Source: an uncultured Sphingorhabdus sp. (GTDB lineage: Bacteria; Pseudomonadota; Alphaproteobacteria; Sphingomonadales; Sphingomonadaceae). From it: 64,000 nucleotides of DNA. Shown here in pieces: positions 7,834 to 15,086 of this stretch. The DNA is taken from NCBI GenBank assembly GCA_937873665.1, contig CALMYW010000105.1, positions 1 through 64,000 on the forward strand. Direction: 5' to 3'. Under the pieces are notes generated by a model, which worked only from the letters and a program-made list of their open reading frames with translations, made no database searches and had not been told where the DNA came from. The number at the start of each line of letters is the position of its first letter. The first letter of the stretch is position 1. The translations under genes were made by a program, and so were the position numbers.

Positions 7834-9093
7834 TCAACGCCCGGTGGGCAGGTCCTTGAACGGTACGCCCTTGTCGACGCGGATTTCACCGGGCAGGCCA
7901 AGTACGCGTTCAGCGATGATGTTGCGCAGGATTTCGTCCGTCCCGCCCGCGATACGACCACCGGGTGATCCAAGGAACATCTCCTGGAAATCGGCATTTT
8001 CAACCGCAAGCGAAGGATCGCGGATGATGCCTGCCTGATCCTGCAAATCGACCATGAATTCGGCCAGATCCTGCATGCCGGCTGCCTGCACCAGCTTGGT
8101 TACCGATTGCTCGGGCCCCGGCGTCTTGCCCTGCGACAGTGCGGTCAGCGAGCGCATACCGGTGAAGCGCAGCCCTTCGGCACGAACATAATGTTCGGCA
8201 ATCTTTTCGCGCACCGTGCTGTTATTCGACAGCGGATCGCCATTTTCGTCGCGGATTTTCTGCGCTACCTGCAATGCCTTGATCGCACCGCCGCCGCGCG
8301 CACCGCCGCCACCGCCGACCGAGGCACGCTCGTTCATCAGCGTGATGATCGACACATTCCAGCCATCGTTGAGCGCACCGAGGCGCTGGCTGTCCTTGAT
8401 TCGAACATCGGTGAAGAACACTTCGTTGAAGCCACGCGCGCCCGACATCTGGTGGATCGTCTTGCACTGCACACCCGGCGACTTCATGTCGATCCAGAAC
8501 ATGGTGAGGCCTTTGTGCTTCACCGCATCGGGATCGGTGCGGACGAGGACGATGCCATAATCGGCATAATGCGCGCCCGAGGTCCAGATTTTCTGGCCGT
8601 TGACGACCCAATCGAAATCGCCATTTTCATCGACGCTGCTTTCATCCTTGATCGCACGCGTACGGATGGCTGCAACGTCGGATCCGCCAGCGGGTTCAGA
8701 GAAAAGCTGGCACCAGATGGTTTCGCCGCGCACGGCTGGGCCGACGAAACGCTTCTTGGTTTCGTCGTCAGCGGTCGCCATCACGGTAGGGATGCACATG
8801 CCAAGGCCGATCGCGAACGGGCCGCCAAGCTGCACGCCCATGCGCGATTCTTCCTGCGCAAAGATCACGCTCTGGATGGTGGTGCCGCCACCGCCACCCC
8901 ATTCCTTGGGCCAGCGGATTTGTGCGTATCCAGCCGCAGCCTTTTTGGCCTGCCATGCCTTGCACGCATCCATCTGGCTTTCATCCTCGTCACCGAGCGA
9001 TGCGCCCTTCACGCCGCGCGGCGCGTTTTCTTCGAGCCACGCGCGAACCTTGGCGCGATATTCGGCTTCTTCGGGAGTGTCGTTGAAATCCAT
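7834..9093 (-). CDS. Acyl-CoA dehydrogenase (419 residues)
   Basis: A full-length acyl-CoA dehydrogenase fold: an N-terminal helical domain (MDFNDTPEEAEYRAKVRAWL), the beta-domain segment CQLFSEPAGGSDVAAIRTRA that contacts FAD and substrate, VNGQKIWTSGAHYAD, and a C-terminal domain ending with GGTDEILRNIIAERVLGLP. Two of these genes lie side by side, which in actinobacterial and proteobacterial sterol or bile-acid pathways often encode an alpha2-beta2 enzyme. The general reaction is alpha,beta-dehydrogenation of an acyl-CoA with electron transfer to ETF. The chain type is not readable from the sequence. Confidence 0.92.
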   Translation of the reverse strand: MDFNDTPEEAEYRAKVRAWLEENAPRGVKGASLGDEDESQMDACKAWQAKKAAAGYAQIRWPKEWGGGGGTTIQSVIFAQEESRMGVQLGGPFAIGLGMCIPTVMATADDETKKRFVGPAVRGETIWCQLFSEPAGGSDVAAIRTRAIKDESSVDENGDFDWVVNGQKIWTSGAHYADYGIVLVRTDPDAVKHKGLTMFWIDMKSPGVQCKTIHQMSGARGFNEVFFTDVRIKDSQRLGALNDGWNVSIITLMNERASVGGGGGARGGGAIKALQVAQKIRDENGDPLSNNSTVREKIAEHYVRAEGLRFTGMRSLTALSQGKTPGPEQSVTKLVQAAGMQDLAEFMVDLQDQAGIIRDPSLAVENADFQEMFLGSPGGRIAGGTDEILRNIIAERVLGLPGEIRVDKGVPFKDLPTGR

Positions 9094-9117
9094 TTTCTCG
9101 TTCCTTCCCTAAAAATT

Positions 9118-10233
9118 TCAGGCCGCGTTGCGGCGTTCAAGCATGCTGACCAAACGGTGTTTCCAGTTGCGCGCCGAACCAGCAACCAGCGCCAGCTGGC
9201 GGCTGCGGCGATAATGCAGGTGGGCATCGATTTCCCAGGTGAAGCCCATGCCGCCATGCACCTGGACATTTTCCTTGGCCGCAAACCAATAGGCATCGCA
9301 CGCCGAAATGCGAGCGCCAGCCGCGGCAATCGGCAATTCCGGGGCATCGCTGTTGAGTGCCCAGGCGCCATAATAAGCATTGCCGCGTGCGAGCACGTTC
9401 TTGGCGTACATATCGGCGAGGCGATGCTTGATCGCCTGATAGCCGCCGATTGCGCGGCCAAAGGCAAAGCGTTCGAGCGCGTAATTCTTGGCCATTTCAA
9501 GGCACATGTCGGAGCCGCCGACCTGTTCGAACGCAATCAACACCGCGGCGCGGTCGTTAATGGCTTCAAACAGCGCGAGGCCATCGCCCACTTCGCCCAG
9601 CCGCTCAACCGGCGCATCCTTGAATTCGACTCGCGCCGCTTCGCGCGATCGGTCGATGGTGTTGACCGCTTCACGGGTGACGCCGGGACCATTGAGGTCG
9701 ACCAGATACAGCGTCGGCTTGCCGCCTTCTTTCGCAAGAACCACCGCATGGTGCGCAACCGCTCCGTCGGTGACAGGCAGTTTAACACCGGTCAGCTTGC
9801 CGCCCGATACTTCAGCGCTAATATTGGCGGCGGAAACTGCACCTGCCTGCTCTGCACTGGCGATGGTGCCAATCAGTTCGCCGGTGACGACCTGCGGCAG
9901 ATATTTAGCCTTCTGTTCGGCACTGCCCGCACGCAGCAACGCTTCAGCGAAGAAGTAAACCGTCGAGGCGAAAGGCACCGGCGCAACCGCACGGCCCAAC
10001 TCCTCGGCAATGCAGCACAGCTCAAGATAACCAAGGCCAAGCCCGCCATGCTCTTCCGGAATTGCGGCGCCCAGCCAGCCCTGCTCGGCGACCTGCGCCC
10101 AAAGCTCCGGATCAAAACCCGGGCTATCCTCATCCATCAATTTGCGGACGCGGTCGGGCGGGCATTTCGCGGCGAGAAATTTGCGTGCCTCATCCTTCAG
10201 CGCGAGTTGCTCTTCGGAAAAATCGAAATTCAT
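9118..10233 (-). CDS. Acyl-CoA dehydrogenase (371 residues), probable partner subunit
   Basis: First gene of the catabolic operon, starting at ATG 10233 with AGGAGAGG upstream. It is shorter than its neighbour (371 against 419) but has the family plan: MNFDFSEEQLALKDEARKFLA, then EEHGGLGLGYLELCCIAEELGRA, and near the C-terminus VQVHGGMGFTWEIDAHLHYRR. The central FAD-binding strand region lacks the usual ExxxGSD motif and reads IASAEQAGAVSA instead. That is common in the weaker-binding member of heteromeric acyl-CoA dehydrogenases, so it may form a mixed complex with the 419-residue protein 24 bases downstream. This pairing is inferred. Confidence 0.9.
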   Translation of the reverse strand: MNFDFSEEQLALKDEARKFLAAKCPPDRVRKLMDEDSPGFDPELWAQVAEQGWLGAAIPEEHGGLGLGYLELCCIAEELGRAVAPVPFASTVYFFAEALLRAGSAEQKAKYLPQVVTGELIGTIASAEQAGAVSAANISAEVSGGKLTGVKLPVTDGAVAHHAVVLAKEGGKPTLYLVDLNGPGVTREAVNTIDRSREAARVEFKDAPVERLGEVGDGLALFEAINDRAAVLIAFEQVGGSDMCLEMAKNYALERFAFGRAIGGYQAIKHRLADMYAKNVLARGNAYYGAWALNSDAPELPIAAAGARISACDAYWFAAKENVQVHGGMGFTWEIDAHLHYRRSRQLALVAGSARNWKHRLVSMLERRNAA

Positions 10234-10309
10234 CTTGGGACCTCTCCTGTCATGCCTTCGGGCAGTTATTGATTCTTCAATACGCCATTCAGCCTGTCGG
10301 GCAATAAGA

Positions 10310-10327
10310 TTTAATCGCGCGATTAAA
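10310..10327. promoter_or_regulatory. 18-bp palindromic operator upstream of the acyl-CoA dehydrogenase operon
   Basis: TTTAATCGCGCGATTAAA is a perfect palindrome, 77 to 94 bases upstream of the first acyl-CoA dehydrogenase start. Its size and symmetry suit a TetR-type dimer. The same half-sites with AA in the centre recur at 45377-45394 before a nitroreductase gene, and the match runs on into TCT on the gene-proximal side in both. The regulator gene is not recognisable in the window. Confidence 0.7.
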
Positions 10328-10439
10328 AAAATCCTGCAGCACAGGAAAAGCCCCGTATCCGAGCGACTGGATTTTTCTCTGTCCTACATTGTACCTATTT
10401 GGTTATTTGATTCGCCTGTCACAAGAATGGATCGAAACA

Positions 10440-10982
10440 ATGACCAATATTGACGAGTTGATCGACGACGTAATCGAACGCGAGGGCGGATATGTGAACC
10501 ATCCAGCCGATCGCGGCGGGCCGACAAATTGGGGGATAACAGAGGCCGTTGCCCGGCGACAGGGATATGTCGGCGACATGCGCGCCTTGCCGCGTAGCGA
10601 TGCGGCGGCAATCTACAAACGGCTATATTGGTTCAAGCCGCGCTTTGACGAAGTGGCCATCCAAGCCCCTGCCCTGGCGGCTGAACTGTTCGATACCGGC
10701 ATCAACATGGGCACAGGCACAGCGACCGCCTTTTTGCAACGTGCGCTCAATGCGCTCAACCGTGAAGGCCGGGACTATGCCGACCTTGCCGTCGACCGAC
10801 AGATCGGTCCCGCGACCATCACCGCTCTGCAAGCCTTCCTGCGCAAACGCGGCGGCAATGGGGAGTCAGTGCTGCTTAAGGCCGTCGAGGCACTGCAGGG
10901 CGCGCATTATATCAACATCGCAGAAGCGCGACCAAGCCAAGAAGCCTTTGTCTATGGCTGGTTGGCCAACCGGATTGGCTGA
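10440..10982 (+). CDS. Glycoside hydrolase family 108 peptidoglycan hydrolase (endolysin-like)
   Basis: A 180-residue protein, start taken at ATG 10440; an upstream in-frame ATG at 10389 would add 17 unlike residues. The N-terminal domain has the GH108 signature EREGGYVNHPADRGGPTNWGIT, with the catalytic glutamate at about residue 15. The C-terminal part (TAFLQRALNALNR..., DRQIGPATITALQAFL) matches the peptidoglycan-binding domain found in this family. There is no signal peptide, so export must depend on another route. A 3TM holin gene follows 48 bases downstream, forming a holin/endolysin pair without other phage genes nearby. Confidence 0.9.
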   Translation: MTNIDELIDDVIEREGGYVNHPADRGGPTNWGITEAVARRQGYVGDMRALPRSDAAAIYKRLYWFKPRFDEVAIQAPALAAELFDTGINMGTGTATAFLQRALNALNREGRDYADLAVDRQIGPATITALQAFLRKRGGNGESVLLKAVEALQGAHYINIAEARPSQEAFVYGWLANRIG

Positions 10983-11030
10983 ATGCCCCCGTTTCAAGTG
11001 TGACTTAAGTGAGACCTTTGGAGGAAAAAT

Positions 11031-11444
11031 ATGGCCATAATCGAAACCCTGATCGGCCCCATCGCTGCGCTGATCGACAAACTGATCCCAGACCCGAAGG
11101 CGCGCGATGCGGCGAAGATCGAGTTGATCAAATTACAGGGCAGCCAGGAACTGGAAACGCTGCGCACCCAGCTTTCGGCCATCCTCGCCGAGGCACAATC
11201 GCCTGACCCATGGACCAGCCGGGCAAGGCCCAGCTTCCTATATGTGATGTACGCCATCATCCTCTGGTCGCTGCCCATGGGCCTGATCGCCGCCTTCCGC
11301 CCGCAAGCCGCGCTCGACATTGCGGCGGGGATGAACGCCTATTTGAATGGCCTGCCCGAACCGCTCTACGCGCTCTTCGGCACCGGCTATCTGGGCTACA
11401 CAGCGGCCCGGCAATGGGGGAAGGTCAAGGGGGTGGAGAGGTGA
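11031..11444 (+). CDS. Holin of the 3TM family
   Basis: A 137-residue protein from ATG 11031, with GGAGG 9 bases upstream. The N-terminal half is amphipathic and charged (DPKARDAAKIELIKLQGSQELETL). Membrane spans follow at about residues 66-84 (FLYVMYAIILWSLPMGLIAAF) and 104-125, with the C-terminus basic (RQWGKVKGVER). This is the pattern of the 3TM phage holin family. Paired with the GH108 hydrolase upstream, it probably lets that enzyme cross the inner membrane, either in a defective prophage or gene transfer agent lysis cassette or in a holin-dependent (type 10) secretion system. Which of these applies cannot be told from the window. Confidence 0.85.
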   Translation: MAIIETLIGPIAALIDKLIPDPKARDAAKIELIKLQGSQELETLRTQLSAILAEAQSPDPWTSRARPSFLYVMYAIILWSLPMGLIAAFRPQAALDIAAGMNAYLNGLPEPLYALFGTGYLGYTAARQWGKVKGVER

Positions 11445-11454
11445 GCATACATCT

Positions 11455-11551
11455 CCCCTCCCGCTTGCGGGAGGGGCCGGGGGAGGGCCTGAAACCGCAC
11501 CAAGCTCGCTTCGCTCGCACCCTCCCCTTCCCCTCCCGCAAGCGGGAGGGG
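11455..11551. repeat. Inverted-repeat element, family I (copy 1)
   Basis: A 22-bp palindrome (CCCCTCCCGCT at 11455 mirrored by TGCGGGAGGGG) and its partner at 11530-11551 flank a spacer, so the whole 97 bases can fold into one long hairpin. The same arrangement with the same palindrome is present at 47668-47763. It starts 11 bases after the holin stop, so it may also work as a terminator or mRNA 3'-end stabiliser. Confidence 0.85.
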
Positions 11552-11592
11552 GATTGACCTGCGCAATTTGCGGGCTTAACCGCCCTCCCCGT

Positions 11593-11748
11593 AACAGGTG
11601 CCCAGGGAAACCGGGGTGAAAAGGGAAGCCGGTGACAATCCGGCGCTGTACCCGCAACTGTGACCGGCGAGTGTCTTCCTCGCATACCACTGGGAAACCG
11701 GGAAGGTAGGTAGACGCAACGACCCGGGAGCCAGGAGACCTGCCTGTT
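11593..11748 (+). ncRNA. Cobalamin riboswitch
   Basis: Recognisable aptamer pieces in order: AACAGGTGCCC at the 5' side, AAGGGAAGCCGGTG-ACAATCCGGCGCTGTACCCGCAACTGTGA, the B12-box region ACCACTGGGAAACCGGGAAGG, and the closing GAGCCAGGAGACCTGCC followed by CCTGTT, which pairs back to AACAGG (P1). It lies 110 bases upstream of btuB on the same strand. Binding of adenosyl- or methylcobalamin is expected to switch off btuB and the gene after it. The aptamer call is firm; the exact ends are approximate. Confidence 0.95.
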
Positions 11749-11818
11749 GCAGCCAGTCCTTCGCCCGTGCGGGAAAACGCGGACGATCGAATGAAGCTTC
11801 TCAGGAGCTTTCCTTCGC

Positions 11819-11844
11819 GTGACGGCATTTGAATGCATCGTCAC
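11819..11844 (+). promoter_or_regulatory. Hairpin just before the btuB ribosome-binding site
   Basis: GTGACG (11819-11824) pairs with CGTCAC (11839-11844), with an inner GCAT/ATGC stem and a TTGA loop. The AGGAAGG ribosome-binding site of btuB begins about two bases later. There is no U-tract, so the expression platform is more likely translational (hiding or exposing the ribosome-binding site) than a terminator. Confidence 0.5.
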
Positions 11845-11858
11845 AGGAAGGAAATTTT

Positions 11859-13760
11859 ATGACCATATTGAAACTGACTGCAGCGGCACTGGCGATATTG
11901 CCGTTCAGCGCACAGGCCCAAACTAAGGCTTCAACCGCAGGCCCGTTTCAAGGCGACAGCGGCTGCTGCAGCTTCTTTTCAGAACGTTTGCCGTCTCGTG
12001 ACACAATTGTTGTCACAGCGACCGGCACAGAATTGCTGGCCAGGAAGAGCGGCTATTCGGTTTCCAATATCGGCATAGACGAGATCGAGCTGAGCCAGCC
12101 CTCAACCTTGTCGGACCTGCTGGCCACCCTTCCCGGCGTGACGGTATCCAACACCGGCCCCATCGGCGGCTTTTCCGCAGTCCGTATCCGTGGTGCCGAA
12201 GGTGAACAGACGCTGACCTTGATCGATGGCGTTCGCGTCAACGACCCCTCCTCCCCCGGTGGCGGTTTCGATTTTGGCAATTTGCTGATTGGCAATCTGG
12301 ACAGAGTCGAGGTGCTGCGCGGGCCAAACTCGGTTCCGTGGGGCAGTCAGGCGATTGGCGGTGTGGTGAATATCATCACTGCCCGCCCCGGATCCGCCAA
12401 CAACCGCGCCGTACGCGCTGAATATGGCAGCAACAACCGCACCAATCTGGTCGGCCAATATGGGATATCGGGCGACCGAATTTCGGCCAGCCTTGGCGGT
12501 GGTTTTTTCCGCGACGACGGAATATCCGCAGCGGCCAACGGCAGCGAGGCCGATGGCTATAAGCAATATGCGGCCAACGGGGCTTTTGAGGTCAAACTCA
12601 GCGACACGGTGAGCATCGATCTGCGGGGATTCTATTCGCACAGCCGTGCGGAACTGGATGGCTTCCCCCCGCCCTTTTACAGCCTATCAGACACACCCGA
12701 ATATTCGACCGGCCAGCAAGTGATCGGCTATGCCGGTATCCATGCTGACATGGGAAATCTGAAGAACCGGATTGCCCTTACTGTCAACGACATCAACCGG
12801 GATAATTATGCTGCTCCCGGCGCAGCAGCACCTGACTTTTTGTCGCGCGGCCGGACGGAGCGGTTCGAATATCAGGGCGATTGGCAACTCGCCCCGCCAG
12901 TACGCGCCGTGTTTGGTGTCGAACATGAGAGGTCGCGATTCACCGACGGATTTGCACCCGCCAAAACCCGGCATTCGGGTGCATATGCGCAAGCTATCAT
13001 AGATCCGACCGAAACGATAACCATCACTATGGGCGCCCGCGTCGACGACCACAAAAGCTTTGGCAGCAAAGCAACATTCAGTGCGAACGCCGCATGGCGA
13101 CCCAAATCCCAAACGGTCATCCGCGCGGCCTATGGCGAGGGCTTCAAGGCACCGACCTTATATCAGCTCTTCAGCTTTTACGGCGATCCCGGTCTGCAGC
13201 CGGAAGTCGCCAAAAGCTATGAACTGGGCTTTGAGCAAGGCCTGCTTGAGGGTCAATTGCGTTTTGGCGCGACCGCGTTCCAACGGCGCACGCAAAACAT
13301 GATTGATTTCGATCTACTTACCTACCGTTACAACAATATCATCCGTTCGCGCGCCAAGGGGATCGAAACCTTTGTCGAACTGCGCCCCAGCGACCATCTA
13401 AGCGTTCGTGCGAATTACAGCTATGTAGACTCAGAAAAGCGCGAAGACGGTGCCGCGAATTTCGTCCGCCATCTGCGCCGACCGGTGCACAGCCTGAACG
13501 CCAGCATCGATTGGCAAGCAATGGCTAAGTTGAAACTGGGCGCCGACCTGCGTCTCGCCAGCGACAGCCTCGATGGCTTTGGCGGCTCGGTGCGGATGGA
13601 CGGCTATGCTTTGGTGGGTATTCGCGCCGCCTATGATGTCAGCGACGCACTCGAACTTTATAGCCGCGTCGAAAATGCAGCCGATGCCGATTACCAAACT
13701 GTCGCGGGCTACAAAGCCTATGGCCGTAACGCCCATATCGGGCTGCGCGCTAAATTTTAG
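11859..13760 (+). CDS. btuB: TonB-dependent vitamin B12 receptor
   Basis: A 633-residue outer-membrane receptor. ATG 11859 is chosen because AGGAAGG precedes it and a signal peptide follows directly (MTILKLTAAALAILPFSAQAQ). DTIVVTATGTE near residue 48 fits a TonB box. The plug domain shows LSDLLATLPGVTVSN, VRIRGAEGEQTLTLIDGVRVND and RVEVLRGPNSVPWGSQAIGGVVNIIT. A beta-barrel follows, ending in a terminal Phe (LRAKF) as needed for outer-membrane insertion. The cobalamin riboswitch upstream supports the substrate. An unusual Cys pair (GCC) sits between the signal peptide and the TonB box. The gene after it is a small membrane protein, probably on the same transcript. Confidence 0.95.
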   Translation: MTILKLTAAALAILPFSAQAQTKASTAGPFQGDSGCCSFFSERLPSRDTIVVTATGTELLARKSGYSVSNIGIDEIELSQPSTLSDLLATLPGVTVSNTGPIGGFSAVRIRGAEGEQTLTLIDGVRVNDPSSPGGGFDFGNLLIGNLDRVEVLRGPNSVPWGSQAIGGVVNIITARPGSANNRAVRAEYGSNNRTNLVGQYGISGDRISASLGGGFFRDDGISAAANGSEADGYKQYAANGAFEVKLSDTVSIDLRGFYSHSRAELDGFPPPFYSLSDTPEYSTGQQVIGYAGIHADMGNLKNRIALTVNDINRDNYAAPGAAAPDFLSRGRTERFEYQGDWQLAPPVRAVFGVEHERSRFTDGFAPAKTRHSGAYAQAIIDPTETITITMGARVDDHKSFGSKATFSANAAWRPKSQTVIRAAYGEGFKAPTLYQLFSFYGDPGLQPEVAKSYELGFEQGLLEGQLRFGATAFQRRTQNMIDFDLLTYRYNNIIRSRAKGIETFVELRPSDHLSVRANYSYVDSEKREDGAANFVRHLRRPVHSLNASIDWQAMAKLKLGADLRLASDSLDGFGGSVRMDGYALVGIRAAYDVSDALELYSRVENAADADYQTVAGYKAYGRNAHIGLRAKF

Positions 13761-13813
13761 GGAGTTGACGGTGGGCCGATGGCCGCTACCGTTGGAATGA
13801 CAAGGAAGGGAAT

Positions 13814-14353
13814 ATGACTATGGCGAATGCAATGTTGAACCCAAAGACCGCTGCTTGGCCAGCGACGCTGGCAGGTGCAACCGTCCTCGGCAGCCTTGCG
13901 CTCGCCTGCATATTCCCTTTCGCTGCAATTGCGGCGCTTGCTGCGCTCACGCTTGATCGTCGCGCAGGCATCGCGCTGGTCGGTGCCGTCTGGGCGGCCA
14001 ATCAGGCGGTTGGTTTTCTGCTGATGAACTTCCCGTGGGATGCGCAGGCCGTAGGACATGGTATCGCCATCCTCGCTGCGACACTAGCCGGATTTGGCGT
14101 GGCACGCATGGTCGCAAGCAAAGTCGAAGGAAGCGTGCTGCGCAGCGTTGCCGCACTCACCTCGGCCTTTGCCGTCTACGAAGTGCTGCTGCGCGCTTAT
14201 GCCCAATTTGGCGGCGGGGCAGAGAATTTCTCCGCAGAAATCGTCACCGGTGTCGCAGTGAACGATGCAATGTGGTTTGTCGGTTTGCTTGCGCTGCGTT
14301 GGGCAATTGGCCAAGCCACGGGCGGAAAGGCAGTCGTCAGCCCCGCCCGCTGA
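13814..14353 (+). CDS. Small polytopic membrane protein in the B12 riboswitch operon
   Basis: A 179-residue hydrophobic protein starting at ATG 13814 with AAGGAAGGG upstream, 53 bases after btuB. About five membrane spans are visible (roughly 17-45, 51-72, 79-98, 108-128 and 142-165), linked by a conserved-looking loop RRAGIALVGAVWAANQAVGFLLMNFPWD. It does not match a BtuC permease and no ATPase gene is present. Position behind a cobalamin riboswitch and btuB suggests a part in moving cobalamin or cobalt over the inner membrane, perhaps like BtuM or an ECF substrate-binding component. This is inference. Its last 17 bases overlap the 3' end of the convergent RNA-ligase-like gene. Confidence 0.65.
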   Translation: MTMANAMLNPKTAAWPATLAGATVLGSLALACIFPFAAIAALAALTLDRRAGIALVGAVWAANQAVGFLLMNFPWDAQAVGHGIAILAATLAGFGVARMVASKVEGSVLRSVAALTSAFAVYEVLLRAYAQFGGGAENFSAEIVTGVAVNDAMWFVGLLALRWAIGQATGGKAVVSPAR

Positions 14354-14855
14354 ATGTCCAACTCTGGATAGGCTCCCATGGGCCGCCGCGATAATAATGC
14401 GCGGCGAGCCCTGAGATTTCCAACGGTCGCGGTTCGAAGCCAGCTGAAAGCTCAGCGAACAACGCCTTGGCGACCGCCGGTTCGACCTTGTTCTGCACCG
14501 TGATATGCAAACGCGGCTTGGCCTGATCCTGCAGCGTCAGCAGGCCGTGCAAGTCAGCCGCCAACTCCTCGCGCATGGCTAGCAGTTCAGGGCATTCAAC
14601 CCGATAGGCAACCCCCCGTCCTAAAAACATCACGTCGCGCAAATAGGCTTCAGGCTGCGGAAATTCATGGGCCAACCCTGCCAGCCGCGCCTTGATCTCC
14701 GGCCAATGCGACGGTGGCAGGTGGTGGAATAGCGTGATGTGCGCCTGCAAATAATTGCGCTCCGGCGGAAAATGCTTTGTCCTAAGCGCATTCGCCCAGG
14801 CCTGATCGGCCTTTCCCATGGTTGCGGTGACGATGATGGGCGCGGTTTCCGGCAT
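14337..14855 (-). CDS. 2'-5' RNA ligase / 2H phosphoesterase family protein
   Basis: A 172-residue protein with the two H-x-T/S motifs that define the 2H phosphoesterase fold: HITLFHHL near residue 39 and HITVQNKV near 117. Family members include LigT/ThpR, which act on 2',3'-cyclic phosphates or 2'-5' linkages in RNA; this subgroup has not been assigned a natural substrate as far as can be told. It is transcribed against the B12 operon, and the two coding regions overlap by 17 bases at their ends. Confidence 0.85.
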   Translation of the reverse strand: MPETAPIIVTATMGKADQAWANALRTKHFPPERNYLQAHITLFHHLPPSHWPEIKARLAGLAHEFPQPEAYLRDVMFLGRGVAYRVECPELLAMREELAADLHGLLTLQDQAKPRLHITVQNKVEPAVAKALFAELSAGFEPRPLEISGLAAHYYRGGPWEPIQSWTFSGRG

Positions 14856-15086
14856 GGATCGGGACTATGCGCAGTGGAAGCGCACCGCAAGATAGGGAGA
14901 TTGCCGGAACCGGGCGAGGGTTTGGAGGGGGTACCGGCACCGGCCCCGGCGATGAGGGCGCACTAGCCGTGCCTCTCGCTGGAGTGAAACCGAGTATCTC
15001 GCATTCACTAATCGACTTGAGCGATATCAATGAGGGTTGCAGTGCATCGCCTTACTGACTTAGGTGTCAGTCGAGGGAGAGAAAAT

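Noticed and set aside
8107..10272. Long open frame on the plus strand opposite the acyl-CoA dehydrogenases
   Set aside because: It is antisense to two well-supported genes with full family motifs; the openness follows from GC-rich codon bias and the translation matches no domain.
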